Shown piece after piece: positions 1-9,781 of a stretch of 64,000 nt of DNA. The translations under genes and the position numbers were made by a program. Source of the stretch: an uncultured Roseburia sp. (GTDB lineage: Bacteria; Bacillota; Clostridia; Lachnospirales; Lachnospiraceae); the NCBI GenBank assembly GCA_947649645.1, contig CANSSP010000006.1, forward strand, positions 62,001 to 126,000, read 5' to 3'. The notes under the pieces are model-generated. The model was given only the letters and a program-made list of their open reading frames with translations, searched no databases and was not told the origin of the DNA. Each line of letters begins with the position of its first letter. The first letter of the stretch is position 1.

Positions 1-56
1 ATGTTTGCGAAAATAAGGGTACAAATTTTTGTGAGAAAGACGGAAGGTAATGATAA

Positions 57-1928
57 ATGAAACAATTGATCAAGGACAGGCAGTTGTTTATACGCAGAAT
101 ATTTTTAATATGTTATGATATGCTGGCAGTATTTACGGCCGGTATGCTCGCATTGCTTGTAAGATTTGATTTTCACCTGAATGCGATACCGGCACAGTAT
201 CTGGATGAAGTCTGGGGTTCATTGCCGTATCTGATGATTTGTACGGTTATTATTTTCTGGTTTTTACGGCTGTATTCCAGTCTGTGGAGTTATGCAGGAG
301 CACTGGAGATGACGTATATTGTGTCGGCATGTATCTTAGATACATTGTCGTCTGCGGCTGTAATTCTTGCTCGTAACTGGGGCGATATGTTTCCGGTTCC
401 GAGAAGTTTTTATATTTTGTATGGGATTTTTTTGGTAATACTTGTAATTGGATGCCGCTATTCTTACCGGGCACTCCGGGCGGCTAAGAATATGTATAAA
501 AACGGTGCTTATCGGCGCAATGTGCTTGTGATTGGTGCGGGAGATGCAGGAAATCAGCTTATCAAAGAAATAAATAACAGCAGTTATGTCAAAAAACGTG
601 TTGTGGGTGTTATCGATGATGATAATACGAAGATCGGAAATTATATTCACGGTGCAAAAGTGGTAGGAGATCGCAACAGTATTTTGGAGAAGGTGCAGGA
701 ATTACATGTACATGAGATTATTGTCGCTATGCCGTCTGCTTCGCCAAAGCAGATGAAAGGGCTTCTTGATGTATGTAAGGAAAGTGGTTGTGAATTAAAA
801 CGCCTTCCCGGCATCTATCAGCTGGTTAATGGTGAAGTGAGTGTAAATAAGCTAAAAGATGTTGATGTCAATGATCTTCTTGGGCGTGACCCTGTCTGTG
901 TAGATTTAAATTCTATTATGGGATATGTGTCTGGTAAGCGTGTTATGGTTACCGGGGGAGGAGGGTCGATTGGCAGTGAATTGTGCCGACAGATTGCGGA
1001 TCACAGGCCCAGTCAGCTGATTATTGTAGATATTTATGAAAATACCACATATGATATTCAGAACGAATTAAAACAAATCTATCCGGAACTGGATCTGGTG
1101 GTGCTGATTGCTTCCGTGCGAAATACAAAGCGTATGCAGCAGATTTTTGAAAGCTACTGCCCGGAAATCATTTATCACGCCGCGGCGCACAAACATGTTC
1201 CATTGATGGAGGACAGCCCGAATGAGGCAATTAAGAATAACGTTCTTGGGACCTGGAAGATGGTAAAAGCGGCAGATGCGTTTTCGGTGAAGCGTTTTGT
1301 GCTGATTTCTACCGACAAAGCCGTAAATCCTACAAATATTATGGGGGCGAGCAAGCGTATCTGCGAGATGATCGTGCAGACCTATAATAAGAGATCGGAT
1401 ACAGAGTTTGTGGCAGTACGGTTCGGGAATGTACTGGGAAGTAATGGCAGTGTGATACCATTGTTTCGCAGGCAGATCGAACAGGGGGGGCCAGTTACGG
1501 TCACGCATCCGGACATTGTCCGGTATTTTATGACAATACCGGAGGCGGTGTCTCTGGTTTTACAGGCGGGTGCGTATGCGAAAGGTGGTGAAATATTTGT
1601 TCTTGACATGGGAGAACCGGTTCGTATATTAGAACTGGCAAGGAATCTGATCCTTCTGTCCGGACACAGACCGGATGACGATATTCCGATTATATTTACG
1701 GGATTACGGCCGGGTGAGAAGCTTTATGAGGAAATGCTGATGCGGGAAGAGGGGATGCAGGAGACAGAAAACAGGCTGATTCATATCGGACACCCGATTG
1801 AGATGGATGAAGAGAAATTTCTGGAACAGTTGGATGAACTGAGCGGATATGTGGTGACGGAACCGGACGATATCAGAGATTGGGTAAAAAAGATTGTGCC
1901 GACATATCATCCCGAAGAGGGAGCATAA
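57..1928 (+). CDS. Membrane-bound nucleotide-sugar 4,6-dehydratase (CapD/PglF/WbpM family)
   Basis: Long-form NDP-sugar dehydratase of 623 aa, the usual length for this family. The N-terminus carries about four hydrophobic segments (residues 10-140). A CoA-binding-like Rossmann domain follows (VLVIGAGDAGNQL, about 155-167), and the C-terminal half is an extended SDR with the VTGGGGSIGSE nucleotide loop near residue 300. The motif STDKAVNPTNIMGASKR shows the Met-for-Tyr active site typical of long-form enzymes. Family members convert UDP-GlcNAc to the 4-keto-6-deoxy sugar at the inner membrane face. It is followed by a sugar-phosphate transferase and an epimerase, which fits synthesis of the first sugar of a surface glycan. 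Start 57 has GGAAGG upstream. The exact substrate is inferred from the family. Confidence 0.9.
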   Translation: MKQLIKDRQLFIRRIFLICYDMLAVFTAGMLALLVRFDFHLNAIPAQYLDEVWGSLPYLMICTVIIFWFLRLYSSLWSYAGALEMTYIVSACILDTLSSAAVILARNWGDMFPVPRSFYILYGIFLVILVIGCRYSYRALRAAKNMYKNGAYRRNVLVIGAGDAGNQLIKEINNSSYVKKRVVGVIDDDNTKIGNYIHGAKVVGDRNSILEKVQELHVHEIIVAMPSASPKQMKGLLDVCKESGCELKRLPGIYQLVNGEVSVNKLKDVDVNDLLGRDPVCVDLNSIMGYVSGKRVMVTGGGGSIGSELCRQIADHRPSQLIIVDIYENTTYDIQNELKQIYPELDLVVLIASVRNTKRMQQIFESYCPEIIYHAAAHKHVPLMEDSPNEAIKNNVLGTWKMVKAADAFSVKRFVLISTDKAVNPTNIMGASKRICEMIVQTYNKRSDTEFVAVRFGNVLGSNGSVIPLFRRQIEQGGPVTVTHPDIVRYFMTIPEAVSLVLQAGAYAKGGEIFVLDMGEPVRILELARNLILLSGHRPDDDIPIIFTGLRPGEKLYEEMLMREEGMQETENRLIHIGHPIEMDEEKFLEQLDELSGYVVTEPDDIRDWVKKIVPTYHPEEGA

Positions 1929-1979
1929 GGATAAAGTTTTCACGGGAAGGAAATGGCACGATCGGGGAAGGAGAAGAGG

Positions 1980-2624
1980 ATGAGAAAAAGGAGAAAACAT
2001 GTATTGACAAAGCGTCAGCGAATCTATATGAAAATAAAGCGGGGAATTGATTTTTGTCTGGCATCTGTGGCGATTGTACTTCTTTCACCGGTGTTGCTTG
2101 TAATCAGTGCAGCGATCAGACTTGATTCGCCTGGTCCTGTACTTTTCAGGCAGAAGCGTGTCGGCATTCACAAAACTTATTTTACAATCTATAAATTTCG
2201 TACAATGCGGACGGACACACCGAAGGATATGCCGACGCACCTGCTTGAGGATCCCGATGCATTTCTCACAAGGACAGGAAAATTTTTGCGAAAAACCTCT
2301 CTGGATGAGCTGAGTCAGCTTTATAATATTTTAAGGGGAGATATGAGTTTTGTCGGTCCCAGACCTGCACTCTGGAATCAGGAGGATCTGGTTGCGGAGC
2401 GGGAGCGGTATGGGGCCAATGATGTTCTCCCTGGCCTTACAGGCTGGGCCCAGATTAATGGGCGCGATGAGCTCGAGATTCCGGTTAAGGCAAAGCTGGA
2501 CGGCCAGTATGTACGGCATATGTCACTCTGGTTTGATGTAAAATGTTTTCTGGGGACCTTTGGTGCAGTGGTGCATGCTGACGGAGTCGTGGAAGGCGGA
2601 ACTGGGAAAAAGCGTGATAGATGA
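1980..2624 (+). CDS. Initiating undecaprenyl-phosphate sugar-1-phosphate transferase (PglC/WcaJ-like)
   Basis: A 214-aa short-form bacterial sugar transferase. It has one N-terminal membrane helix (FCLASVAIVLLSPVLLVI), the basic RQKRVG and FRTMR motifs, and the family signature SFVGPRPAL followed by PGLTGWAQINGRD. It transfers a sugar-1-phosphate from a UDP-sugar to undecaprenyl phosphate on the cytoplasmic membrane face, starting glycan assembly. The ORF track begins at 1953, but the ATG at 1980 has GGGGAAGGAG six bases upstream, while the 1953 ATG has its Shine-Dalgarno only two bases away. I therefore prefer 1980. It sits 51 bp after the dehydratase, probably in one operon. Confidence 0.88.
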   Translation: MRKRRKHVLTKRQRIYMKIKRGIDFCLASVAIVLLSPVLLVISAAIRLDSPGPVLFRQKRVGIHKTYFTIYKFRTMRTDTPKDMPTHLLEDPDAFLTRTGKFLRKTSLDELSQLYNILRGDMSFVGPRPALWNQEDLVAERERYGANDVLPGLTGWAQINGRDELEIPVKAKLDGQYVRHMSLWFDVKCFLGTFGAVVHADGVVEGGTGKKRDR

Positions 2625-2693
2625 GTACGATAACTTTTTTACAAATCTGCAGGTCTCATTGCGTTACTGCAAAACTATGGCATGGAGGAAGAA

Positions 2694-3635
2694 ATGAAAA
2701 GAGTACTTATCCTTGGTGTAAACAGTTATATCGGCACTTCTTTTGACGCATACGTAAAACGATGTCAGAGGGGGCAATTCTGTGTGGATTGTGTCAGCCT
2801 GCACGGCAGTGACTGGCGGAATATGGACTGGTCTGTGTATGACAGTGTAATAAATGTCACAGGAAAGGCACATGCCGATCTGCATCGTCTGGGTGAGACA
2901 GAGAAGAGGGAATACTATGAGATTAACTGCGGACTGGCCTGCCGGACAGCGAAAAAGGCAATATCGGACGGAGCAGGACAGTATATTTATCCGAGCAGTA
3001 TCATCGTTTACGGTGACAGCAGTAACAGGCAGGAGGCCAGAGTTATCTCACTGGATTCGCAGCCGGCGCCTTCTAATTTTTACGGAGACAGTAAATGGAA
3101 GGCAGAACAGGGGCTGCAAAAAATATTTTCCAAAAGAAAAAGCAGGACCCGGCTGGCTGTTCTGCGTCTTCCGATGATTTATGGATCGGGTTGCAAAGGA
3201 AATTATCAGACGCTGGCAAGGCTGGCAAAAAAAATTTTTGTATTTCCGGACTATAAAAATCGTCGAAGTATGTTATATATAGAAAATCTTTGTGAGCTTA
3301 TCTGTCTTCTGATTGAAAATAACGAAGAGGGACTTTTTTTTCCACAGGATGAAAAATATGTGTCGACCTCCCGGATGGTTCAGCTTATTGCGGAGGAACA
3401 TGGAAGACGGATTACATGTGTGAGCGGGCTCAATCCGGTCATCGATGCCGCAAAGCGTTTTCCCGGCAGGATCGGAGGAATTGTAAAAAAGGCGTTTGGA
3501 AGTCTGACGTATGAGAAGGGGATGAGCGTATATCCAAATGGAGAGTACCGTAAGTATACGTTAGAGGAGAGTATTCGCAGGACGGAAAGAGGGTATTCTT
3601 TTTTCCAGGAAGGGCAGCTTAGGGGAATGAAATGA
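2694..3635 (+). CDS. NAD-dependent epimerase/dehydratase family protein, likely 4-keto sugar reductase
   Basis: A 313-aa extended SDR. The nucleotide loop is LGVNSYIG (a GxxxYxG variant of GxxGxxG), and the catalytic pair lies in FYGDSKWKAE (YxxxK), with a Ser-rich stretch (YPSSIIVYGD) before it. Placed directly after a 4,6-dehydratase and the initiating transferase, it probably reduces the 4-keto intermediate to a 6-deoxy-HexNAc nucleotide sugar such as the QuiNAc or FucNAc type. That assignment is context inference. The ATG at 2694 is preceded by GGAGG at five bases, better than the track start at 2682. Its stop overlaps the next start (ATGA), showing translational coupling. Confidence 0.8.
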   Translation: MKRVLILGVNSYIGTSFDAYVKRCQRGQFCVDCVSLHGSDWRNMDWSVYDSVINVTGKAHADLHRLGETEKREYYEINCGLACRTAKKAISDGAGQYIYPSSIIVYGDSSNRQEARVISLDSQPAPSNFYGDSKWKAEQGLQKIFSKRKSRTRLAVLRLPMIYGSGCKGNYQTLARLAKKIFVFPDYKNRRSMLYIENLCELICLLIENNEEGLFFPQDEKYVSTSRMVQLIAEEHGRRITCVSGLNPVIDAAKRFPGRIGGIVKKAFGSLTYEKGMSVYPNGEYRKYTLEESIRRTERGYSFFQEGQLRGMK

Positions 3636-4369
3636 GGATCAGTATTATTACAATAGCCTATAATAGTGAAAAAAGTATCGGAGGCACAATAGAAGCCGTT
3701 CTGGCACAAAAGGAATCCGATCTAGAGTATCTGATTATAGATGGAAAAAGCACAGATAAGACGGTTGAAATTGCGGAGGGCTACCGGTCGCAGATGGAGA
3801 GGGCCGGTGTTGCGTATTCAATCGTCAGTGAACCGGATAAAGGAATCTATGATGCTATGAATAAAGGAATCCGGCTGGCCGGTGGCGATATTATTGGCAT
3901 TATAAACAGTGGAGACTGGTATGAACCTGGCACGATAAGTCTTGTGAAAAAATATTTTGCGAAGAAGAAATGTGATTTAATGTTTGGGAATATCCGGATT
4001 CACCGGAAAGGCGGCAATTCTTTCGTGAAGAAAGCAAGGATACGCAGGTTTCAGACTTCCAGAGACTGGAATCATCCGACCATGTTTGTGAAAGCAAGGC
4101 TTTATAAGGCGTATCCGTTTTTGTGCAGAGGGATTCATGATGATTATGGTTTTTATCTGAAAATGAGGAAGATGGGAGTGAAAATTCTGGCTGTCGATGA
4201 CGTACTTGCAAATTTTGAGATGGGCGGCGCGAGTAACAGAAAGAGTTTCGGGGAGGCAGTAAAACGAATCAGAGACAGATATCGGTATTGTTATCGTGTG
4301 AATGGGTATAGCAGGTGGTATTTTCTGGAGTGTGTGGCGATTGAGGCGGCGAAGTATATGATAGGGTAA
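3632..4369 (+). CDS. Glycosyltransferase family 2
   Basis: A 245-aa GT-A fold glycosyltransferase. The N-terminus ISIITIAYNSEKSIGGTIEAVLAQ is the classic GT2 opening, DGKSTDKT is the first acidic motif, and SEPDKGIYDAMNKGI is characteristic of the WcaA/WcaE-like subgroup. No membrane segment is seen, so it acts on lipid-linked acceptors at the cytoplasmic face. The start overlaps the previous stop by four bases. Donor sugar cannot be told from sequence. Confidence 0.88.
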   Translation: MRISIITIAYNSEKSIGGTIEAVLAQKESDLEYLIIDGKSTDKTVEIAEGYRSQMERAGVAYSIVSEPDKGIYDAMNKGIRLAGGDIIGIINSGDWYEPGTISLVKKYFAKKKCDLMFGNIRIHRKGGNSFVKKARIRRFQTSRDWNHPTMFVKARLYKAYPFLCRGIHDDYGFYLKMRKMGVKILAVDDVLANFEMGGASNRKSFGEAVKRIRDRYRYCYRVNGYSRWYFLECVAIEAAKYMIG

Positions 4370-4377
4370 GGAGTGAT

Positions 4378-5598
4378 ATGAGGGTTTTTCAGATAAATAC
4401 AGTGTATGGTTCGGGGAGCACGGGGCATATCGTGGCAGATTTAAAGCATATTATGGAGGATGCAGGAGAAGAGTGTTTTGTTGCGTTTGGGCGTGGGCGC
4501 AGCGAAGAGTGTTATACAAGCTGCGTGAGCAATAAAGCTGATCTGTACTGGCATGCCTTATTTACCCGTATCACAGATCGTACCGGACTTTATTCTGTTC
4601 ACGCCACGAAACGCATGATTGGTCTGATAAAAAAAATGCGGCCGGATATAATTCATCTTCATAATATTCACGGATACTATCTGAATATTAAGATGTTGTT
4701 TCATTTTTTTAAGGAATATGGGCGACCGGTTATCTGGACGTTTCATGATTGCTGGCCTTTTACCGGGCATTGTGCTTACTTTGAGAAATATGGAAAATAT
4801 GAATTGTGTAATAAATGGAAAAAACAATGTGAGAAATGTGACCGCATTTCCGAATACCCAAAAAGTCTGACAGACGGATCAAGAAAGAATTATATTCATA
4901 AAAAAGAAGTATTTACAGAATATGGGAATATAAGTATAGTCACCGTTTCTGATTGGTTAAAACAACGGGTGAATGAGTCATTTCTGGCAAAGTTTCCGGT
5001 TTACACGATATATAATGGTGTGGATCTGAATGTGTTTAAGCAATGTGATTCTGAGAAATTACGAATAAAATACAATCTGGAAAAAAAGAAGGTGGTACTT
5101 GGTGTGGCCAATATATGGTCTGGATTAAAGGGATTGACGGATTTCATTCAATTGGCAGGGGTGTTGGATAATACAGAGTATCAGATTGTATTGTTAGGGG
5201 TAGATGAAAAGGTCCAAAAAAACATTCCATATCAAATTCTCGCACTCCCAAGGACGGAATGCGTAGAAGAACTGGTAGAATGGTATAATACCGCAGAGGT
5301 GCATTTCAATGCCAGCAGGGCAGAGACATTTGGCATGACGGTGATTGAATCGCTTGCATGCGGGACGCCGGTTGTGTCGTATAATATTTGTGCGATGAAA
5401 GAAATTCTTGATGCGTCTTGTGGATATCTTGTAGACAAAATCGGAGATGTAAAGGAAGCTGCACGGTTTATTAGGAAGTGTAATAAGCCTGAGATGAAGC
5501 CGTCATGTATTGCCAGAAGTGTGGCGTTTGAAAAGAATATGCAATATCGGAAATATATGGCACTGTATAAAATGATTTTGGAGAAAAGCAGGGGATAA
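4378..5598 (+). CDS. Glycosyltransferase family 4
   Basis: A 406-aa GT-B fold enzyme. The N-terminal half carries the acceptor-side loop (YGSGSTGHIVADL) and the HLHNIHGYY motif. The C-terminal donor domain has VANIWSGLKG and the family EX7E region around SRAETFGMTVIESLACGTPVV. This retaining glycosyltransferase adds one sugar to the growing repeat unit. The Shine-Dalgarno AAGGAG lies four bases before the start and the gap to the previous gene is 8 bp. Confidence 0.88.
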   Translation: MRVFQINTVYGSGSTGHIVADLKHIMEDAGEECFVAFGRGRSEECYTSCVSNKADLYWHALFTRITDRTGLYSVHATKRMIGLIKKMRPDIIHLHNIHGYYLNIKMLFHFFKEYGRPVIWTFHDCWPFTGHCAYFEKYGKYELCNKWKKQCEKCDRISEYPKSLTDGSRKNYIHKKEVFTEYGNISIVTVSDWLKQRVNESFLAKFPVYTIYNGVDLNVFKQCDSEKLRIKYNLEKKKVVLGVANIWSGLKGLTDFIQLAGVLDNTEYQIVLLGVDEKVQKNIPYQILALPRTECVEELVEWYNTAEVHFNASRAETFGMTVIESLACGTPVVSYNICAMKEILDASCGYLVDKIGDVKEAARFIRKCNKPEMKPSCIARSVAFEKNMQYRKYMALYKMILEKSRG

Positions 5599-5601
5599 AA
5601 A

Positions 5602-6558
5602 ATGCGTGTATCGGTATGTATGGGGATTTATAATGGAATGCAGTACCTAAAAGAGCAGCTGGAGTGTATCAGAAAGCAGACGAGGAAACCGGATGAAGTT
5701 ATATTATGCGATGACGGTTCCACCGATGAGACACAGAAATTTCTGTACACATATTTAAAAAGCCATCGGGATACTTCGGACTGGAAACTGATTCTGAATG
5801 AAAAAAATAAGGGATATCCGGAAAACTTTTATTACGTCATGGATTTGTGCAGCGGCGATATCGTTTTTTCTGCCGATCAGGATGACCTCTGGGATCCCCA
5901 TAAAATAGAGCGCATGTGCAGGATTATGGAGAAAGAGAAAGAGATAAAGGTTCTCGGGTGTTCTTATGGACTGATTGACAGTGAGGATAAGGCGATCCGC
6001 ACGGTAATGGCGCCTGGCACGAAAAAAAACAGGCGGACGAGAAAACGGATATCCCTGGAAAACGTTTTTTATAAGTATGAATGGCCTGGTATGGTGCTTG
6101 CTTACAGAAATGCCTGGTATCAAAAATGTGTTGCGCAAGAGTGCGATGATAGGAGTACATTGCGGAAGATTCCGCATGATTTTCTGCTTTGTGTGCGGGC
6201 GGCGGAAGAAAAGGGATTTTATCAGATCGAAGAGAAACTGGCTTTTCACAGACGTCATGACAATAATACAGGAAAAGAGGAGCATAGATTTCATCGTCTG
6301 TTGAAGAAAAAAAGAAAGCTGGATGAGATTTCTGAGTATAGAAGGATGCTGGACAGGCTTTCGGATGGGAAAGTAATGCGGACGGGGGAAGGACAGCGGG
6401 TTCTGGAGAGTAAGCGTCTGGCGATGGAAAGCCGGTATGAGGCGCTGGTATCGGGGAAGATCAGTGCTGTGTTGAAAAGTGCGTGGAAATGGCGGAGTCA
6501 GGTTCGGGTTGCTACGGTAGTTTGTGATATTGTAATTGTGAGACAAACTGCCAGATAG
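5602..6558 (+). CDS. Glycosyltransferase family 2 (rhamnosyltransferase-like subgroup)
   Basis: A 318-aa GT2 enzyme. It shows VSVCMGIYNGMQYLKEQL at the start, LCDDGSTDET as the nucleotide-binding acidic motif and FSADQDDLWDPHKIE, a pattern common in alpha-1,3-rhamnosyltransferase-like members. The C-terminal 80 residues are basic and may contact membrane. It starts 3 bp after the previous stop. It is the last gene before a 246-bp gap and a clear drop in GC content, so it may end the first transcription unit. The rhamnosyl assignment is only a family resemblance. Confidence 0.82.
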   Translation: MRVSVCMGIYNGMQYLKEQLECIRKQTRKPDEVILCDDGSTDETQKFLYTYLKSHRDTSDWKLILNEKNKGYPENFYYVMDLCSGDIVFSADQDDLWDPHKIERMCRIMEKEKEIKVLGCSYGLIDSEDKAIRTVMAPGTKKNRRTRKRISLENVFYKYEWPGMVLAYRNAWYQKCVAQECDDRSTLRKIPHDFLLCVRAAEEKGFYQIEEKLAFHRRHDNNTGKEEHRFHRLLKKKRKLDEISEYRRMLDRLSDGKVMRTGEGQRVLESKRLAMESRYEALVSGKISAVLKSAWKWRSQVRVATVVCDIVIVRQTAR

Positions 6559-6704
6559 AAAAGTTTTTACAAAATTACTTACATTGAAACTGGAAGGTTA
6601 AGGGGAACATTTAATCAAAATGTTATTTTTGGTTGCAATTTTTTAGAGTATCGTTTAGAATAGATGCGAATATCAATTGTTGAATTTGTAGTGTTACAGG
6701 AATG

Positions 6705-6733
6705 TTGACTGACAAAAATGATTTTGGTATGCA
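6705..6733 (+). promoter_or_regulatory. Possible promoter in the 6559-6804 gap
   Basis: TTGACT and TATGCA are separated by 17 bases in an AT-rich gap of 246 bp between two glycosyltransferase genes. The -35 is five of six; the -10 is poor. It would serve the AT-rich block starting at 6805. I see no convincing terminator in this gap. Confidence 0.28.
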
Positions 6734-6804
6734 GAGATTGGATGTTTGATTTTTTGTAGATTAAATATAGAAATTTGGAGTTTGGTTATAGTCTGGAGGG
6801 AAAA

Positions 6805-7644
6805 ATGGTACAACCCTTGGTTTCAGTTATAGTCCGCACCTGTCAGCGGCCAGAAGTTTTGAGAGTAGCTTTGTGTAGTTTGGAAAATCAAACATATAAG
6901 AACCTTGAAGTCGTGGTAGTTGAGGATGGGGATAATGTATCTGAGGAGCTCTTGAAAAAAGAATTTTCAAATTTAAATTATATATATAAATGCACTGGGG
7001 AAAAAGTCGGAAGATCAAGAGTGGGAAATATCGCGTTGGAACTGGCTGGTGGCGAGTATTTAAATTTTTTAGATGATGATGATGCTTTTTTGCCAGAGCA
7101 CATTGAATCTCTGGTAAGAGAACTTATTGGTGGCAAAGAAAGGGTTGCCTATAGTATTGCTGAAGAACGACAGATTGTAGTAAAATCCACGATGCCATAT
7201 TTATATAATGTTAAAAGAAAAACAATTCGCTATCATCAATGCTTTAATCGTATGCTGCTTTATTGTTTTAGTTATCTTCCAATTCAATGTGTGATGTTTC
7301 ATAAAAGCCTGTTTGAAGAATTAGGAGGATTTGATGAAAAATTAGATAATTTGGAGGATTGGGATTTGTGGGTAAGATACTCAACAAAAACTGATTTTGC
7401 GTATATTGATAAAGTTACATCTTATTATCATGTTCCATATAAGAATGAGATCAAGAAAAAGCGTTTAGCGAAATTCAAGAGTTACTATCCTTATTTATAT
7501 TGTAAATTTGAAAATTATAAGGTGGAAAGTAACGTTGCAAGTTTAAATAGGGATGTAATGTATATAATAAGAGAATATAAAACAAAAGGATTGATCCGGT
7601 ATCTCAGAATGTTTTTCCGAGCCGTATTTTATGGCGAAAGATAA
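6805..7644 (+). CDS. Glycosyltransferase family 2
   Basis: A 279-aa GT2 protein. Motifs are VSVIVRTCQRPEVLRVAL at the N-terminus, VVEDGDN and NFLDDDDAFLPEH (the DxD metal site), and LDNLEDWDLWVRYS near residue 190. The track start at 6775 is a TTG with no ribosome site; the ATG at 6805 has GGAGG five bases upstream. This gene opens the AT-rich part of the locus, which suggests it was acquired separately from genes 1-6. Confidence 0.85.
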   Translation: MVQPLVSVIVRTCQRPEVLRVALCSLENQTYKNLEVVVVEDGDNVSEELLKKEFSNLNYIYKCTGEKVGRSRVGNIALELAGGEYLNFLDDDDAFLPEHIESLVRELIGGKERVAYSIAEERQIVVKSTMPYLYNVKRKTIRYHQCFNRMLLYCFSYLPIQCVMFHKSLFEELGGFDEKLDNLEDWDLWVRYSTKTDFAYIDKVTSYYHVPYKNEIKKKRLAKFKSYYPYLYCKFENYKVESNVASLNRDVMYIIREYKTKGLIRYLRMFFRAVFYGER

Positions 7645-7665
7645 TATATTGAATAGGAGACTATT

Positions 7666-8451
7666 ATGATTCGTAGTTTGATTAGAAATAAAAAAACTAT
7701 ATGGGAATTAGGAAAGAACGACTGCCGGGCAAGATATTCATCGTCCATATTAGGGGCAATATGGATGATTCTGCAGCCTTTGACAAATATGCTGGTTATC
7801 TGGCTTGTTTTTGAAGTCGGTTTTAAAGCATCTAATTTATCTGAGGATGTTCCTTTTATAATATGGTACATGCCGGCTTTTTTGGTCTGGAATTTTTTTC
7901 AGGAATCGTTAAGCCAGGCATCGGGGAGTTTGCTGGAATATAGTTATCTGGTTAAGAAAGTTAATTTTGAAGTGGAAATTATTCCACCTATTAAAATTGT
8001 TTCAAATTCTTTTGTTCATGTTTTTTTTATGTTTTTTATTATATTTGTGAATTTTTGTTATGGGAAAATGCCTACAATTTTTTATTTGCAAGTGTTTTAT
8101 TATTATTTTTGTGCTGCTGCACTGGCATTGGCATTCGGCTGGTTTTTCTCGGCTTTTGCACCATTTGCAACAGATATAACCAATGTTGTGGCAATTATTC
8201 TGCAAATAGGGTTCTGGATAACACCAATTTTTTGGGATCCATCATCTTTGACAGATACAGCGATGTTTATTTTGAAACTTAATCCAATGTATTATGTTTG
8301 TATGGGATATCGTGATTGTTTTGTGTATAACATGCCGTTTTATAAACATCCGTTACTTGCGTGCTATTTCTGGTTTATAACAATAAGTATATGGTTTATA
8401 GGAACCAGATTATATAAAAAATCGAAAAAACATTTTGTGGACGTGCTTTGA
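7666..8451 (+). CDS. ABC-2 type polysaccharide export permease (Wzm/TagG family)
   Basis: A 261-aa membrane protein with about six hydrophobic segments. The amphipathic N-terminus and the ARYSSSILGAIWMILQPL stretch are typical of polysaccharide/teichoic acid ABC permeases. It pairs with the ATPase encoded just downstream to move undecaprenyl-linked glycan across the membrane. AGGAG lies six bases before the start. The adjacent ATPase carries a C-terminal substrate domain, pointing to Wzm/Wzt-type export. Confidence 0.9.
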   Translation: MIRSLIRNKKTIWELGKNDCRARYSSSILGAIWMILQPLTNMLVIWLVFEVGFKASNLSEDVPFIIWYMPAFLVWNFFQESLSQASGSLLEYSYLVKKVNFEVEIIPPIKIVSNSFVHVFFMFFIIFVNFCYGKMPTIFYLQVFYYYFCAAALALAFGWFFSAFAPFATDITNVVAIILQIGFWITPIFWDPSSLTDTAMFILKLNPMYYVCMGYRDCFVYNMPFYKHPLLACYFWFITISIWFIGTRLYKKSKKHFVDVL

Positions 8452-8470
8452 TAAGGAGATTGTTATTATT

Positions 8471-9781
8471 ATGCAGACGAATGGTGTGTCAATAAAAGTT
8501 GAAAATGTTACAAAAGTGTATGATCTGTATAGTAATTCTCAAGATCGTCTGAAAGAAATAGTAAGTCTGACAGGAAAGAAATATCACAATGAATATTATG
8601 CTTTAAATGGGATCAGTTTTTCAGTTGGAAAAGGAGAGACTTTTGGTATTATAGGAACAAACGGTGCAGGTAAATCTACATTATTGAAGTTGATTACCGG
8701 CGTTGCATCTCCGACAAGCGGTAAAATAACAGTGAATGGAAGAGTCTCTGCTTTATTGGAATTGGGAGCAGGGTTTAACCCTAATTATACTGGGATACAA
8801 AATATATATTTAAATGGTGTTATGATGGGGTATTCCAGAGAAGAAATGGAGCAGAGGGTGAACCCGATTGTTCATTTTGCAGATATTGGAGAATTTATTA
8901 ATCAGCCTGTAAAGACATATTCGAGCGGGATGTTCGCGAGACTGGCATTTGCTGTTGCTATTAATATTGAACCAGAGATATTAATAGTCGATGAGGCATT
9001 ATCTGTAGGGGACGTGTTTTTTCAGAATAAGTGTTATAAAAAGTTCGAAGATCTGAGAAAAAAAGGAGTGACTGTAGTATTTGTATCTCATGATGTAGGA
9101 ACAGTAAAACAATTGTGTTCAAAAGTGTTGTGGATAGAACATGGTATACAGCAGATGGTTGGTGACAGTGTAGAAGTGTGCAATGAATACTCTAATAGTA
9201 TTTTGAGTAAAAGAGCACAGGAATATAAAGAAAATTTGAATAATGTAATTAGTACAGAGTCTGATCAGAGTAAAAAAGAATATCTGGATTTGGAGGAGTA
9301 CCCTGAAATTGAATATACGAATGAAAGTATTTTGAATGAAGAGGTACAGATTATTTCTGGTTTTCTATCAGATAAAGCAGGAGAATGTGTTTCTTCGTGT
9401 AAAGCAGGGGAAATATATACATTATCTATTGTGTTTTCTTCGGAGCGAGATATAGCTGAATGTATTGCAGGATTTGTAATCGAAACGGTAAAGGGACTTT
9501 GGGTTGTTAATTGTAATAGTCTGATTTCTGGAAATAAAGCGGGATTTGCAGTAAAAAAGAATTCTGTGAATAAAGTGAATTTTCAATTTGAAATGCCTCA
9601 ACTGGTAAATGGTGACTATATTATTGGAATTGCAATTTCTGAAGGTAATATCTTGGATTTTAAAGTGCTGACATGGTTATATAATGTGTTGTATCTGCAG
9701 ATTACTAATGTTGGAGGAAATGATGGCATTTTGCACTTAGATACACATGTTCAGATTTATAGCAGGGAAAAAGAAAAATGA
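8471..9781 (+). CDS. Polysaccharide ABC transporter ATPase with C-terminal substrate-binding domain (Wzt/TagH-like)
   Basis: A 436-aa ATPase. The nucleotide domain (about 1-245) has Walker A GTNGAGKST, signature YSSGMFARLA and Walker B ILIVDEAL. The C-terminal 150 residues are beta-rich and match the position of the Wzt C-terminal domain that reads modified glycan ends. The track start (8435) lies inside the permease gene without a ribosome site; AAGGAG at 8453 favours the ATG at 8471, although the 12-base spacing is long. Together with the following methyltransferase this suggests export coupled to end-capping. Confidence 0.88.
   Translation: MQTNGVSIKVENVTKVYDLYSNSQDRLKEIVSLTGKKYHNEYYALNGISFSVGKGETFGIIGTNGAGKSTLLKLITGVASPTSGKITVNGRVSALLELGAGFNPNYTGIQNIYLNGVMMGYSREEMEQRVNPIVHFADIGEFINQPVKTYSSGMFARLAFAVAINIEPEILIVDEALSVGDVFFQNKCYKKFEDLRKKGVTVVFVSHDVGTVKQLCSKVLWIEHGIQQMVGDSVEVCNEYSNSILSKRAQEYKENLNNVISTESDQSKKEYLDLEEYPEIEYTNESILNEEVQIISGFLSDKAGECVSSCKAGEIYTLSIVFSSERDIAECIAGFVIETVKGLWVVNCNSLISGNKAGFAVKKNSVNKVNFQFEMPQLVNGDYIIGIAISEGNILDFKVLTWLYNVLYLQITNVGGNDGILHLDTHVQIYSREKEK

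Noticed and set aside
1484-1490. G7 run in the first dehydratase gene as a phase switch
   Set aside because: Short, in frame and inside a conserved Gly-Gly stretch; no sign of frame disruption.
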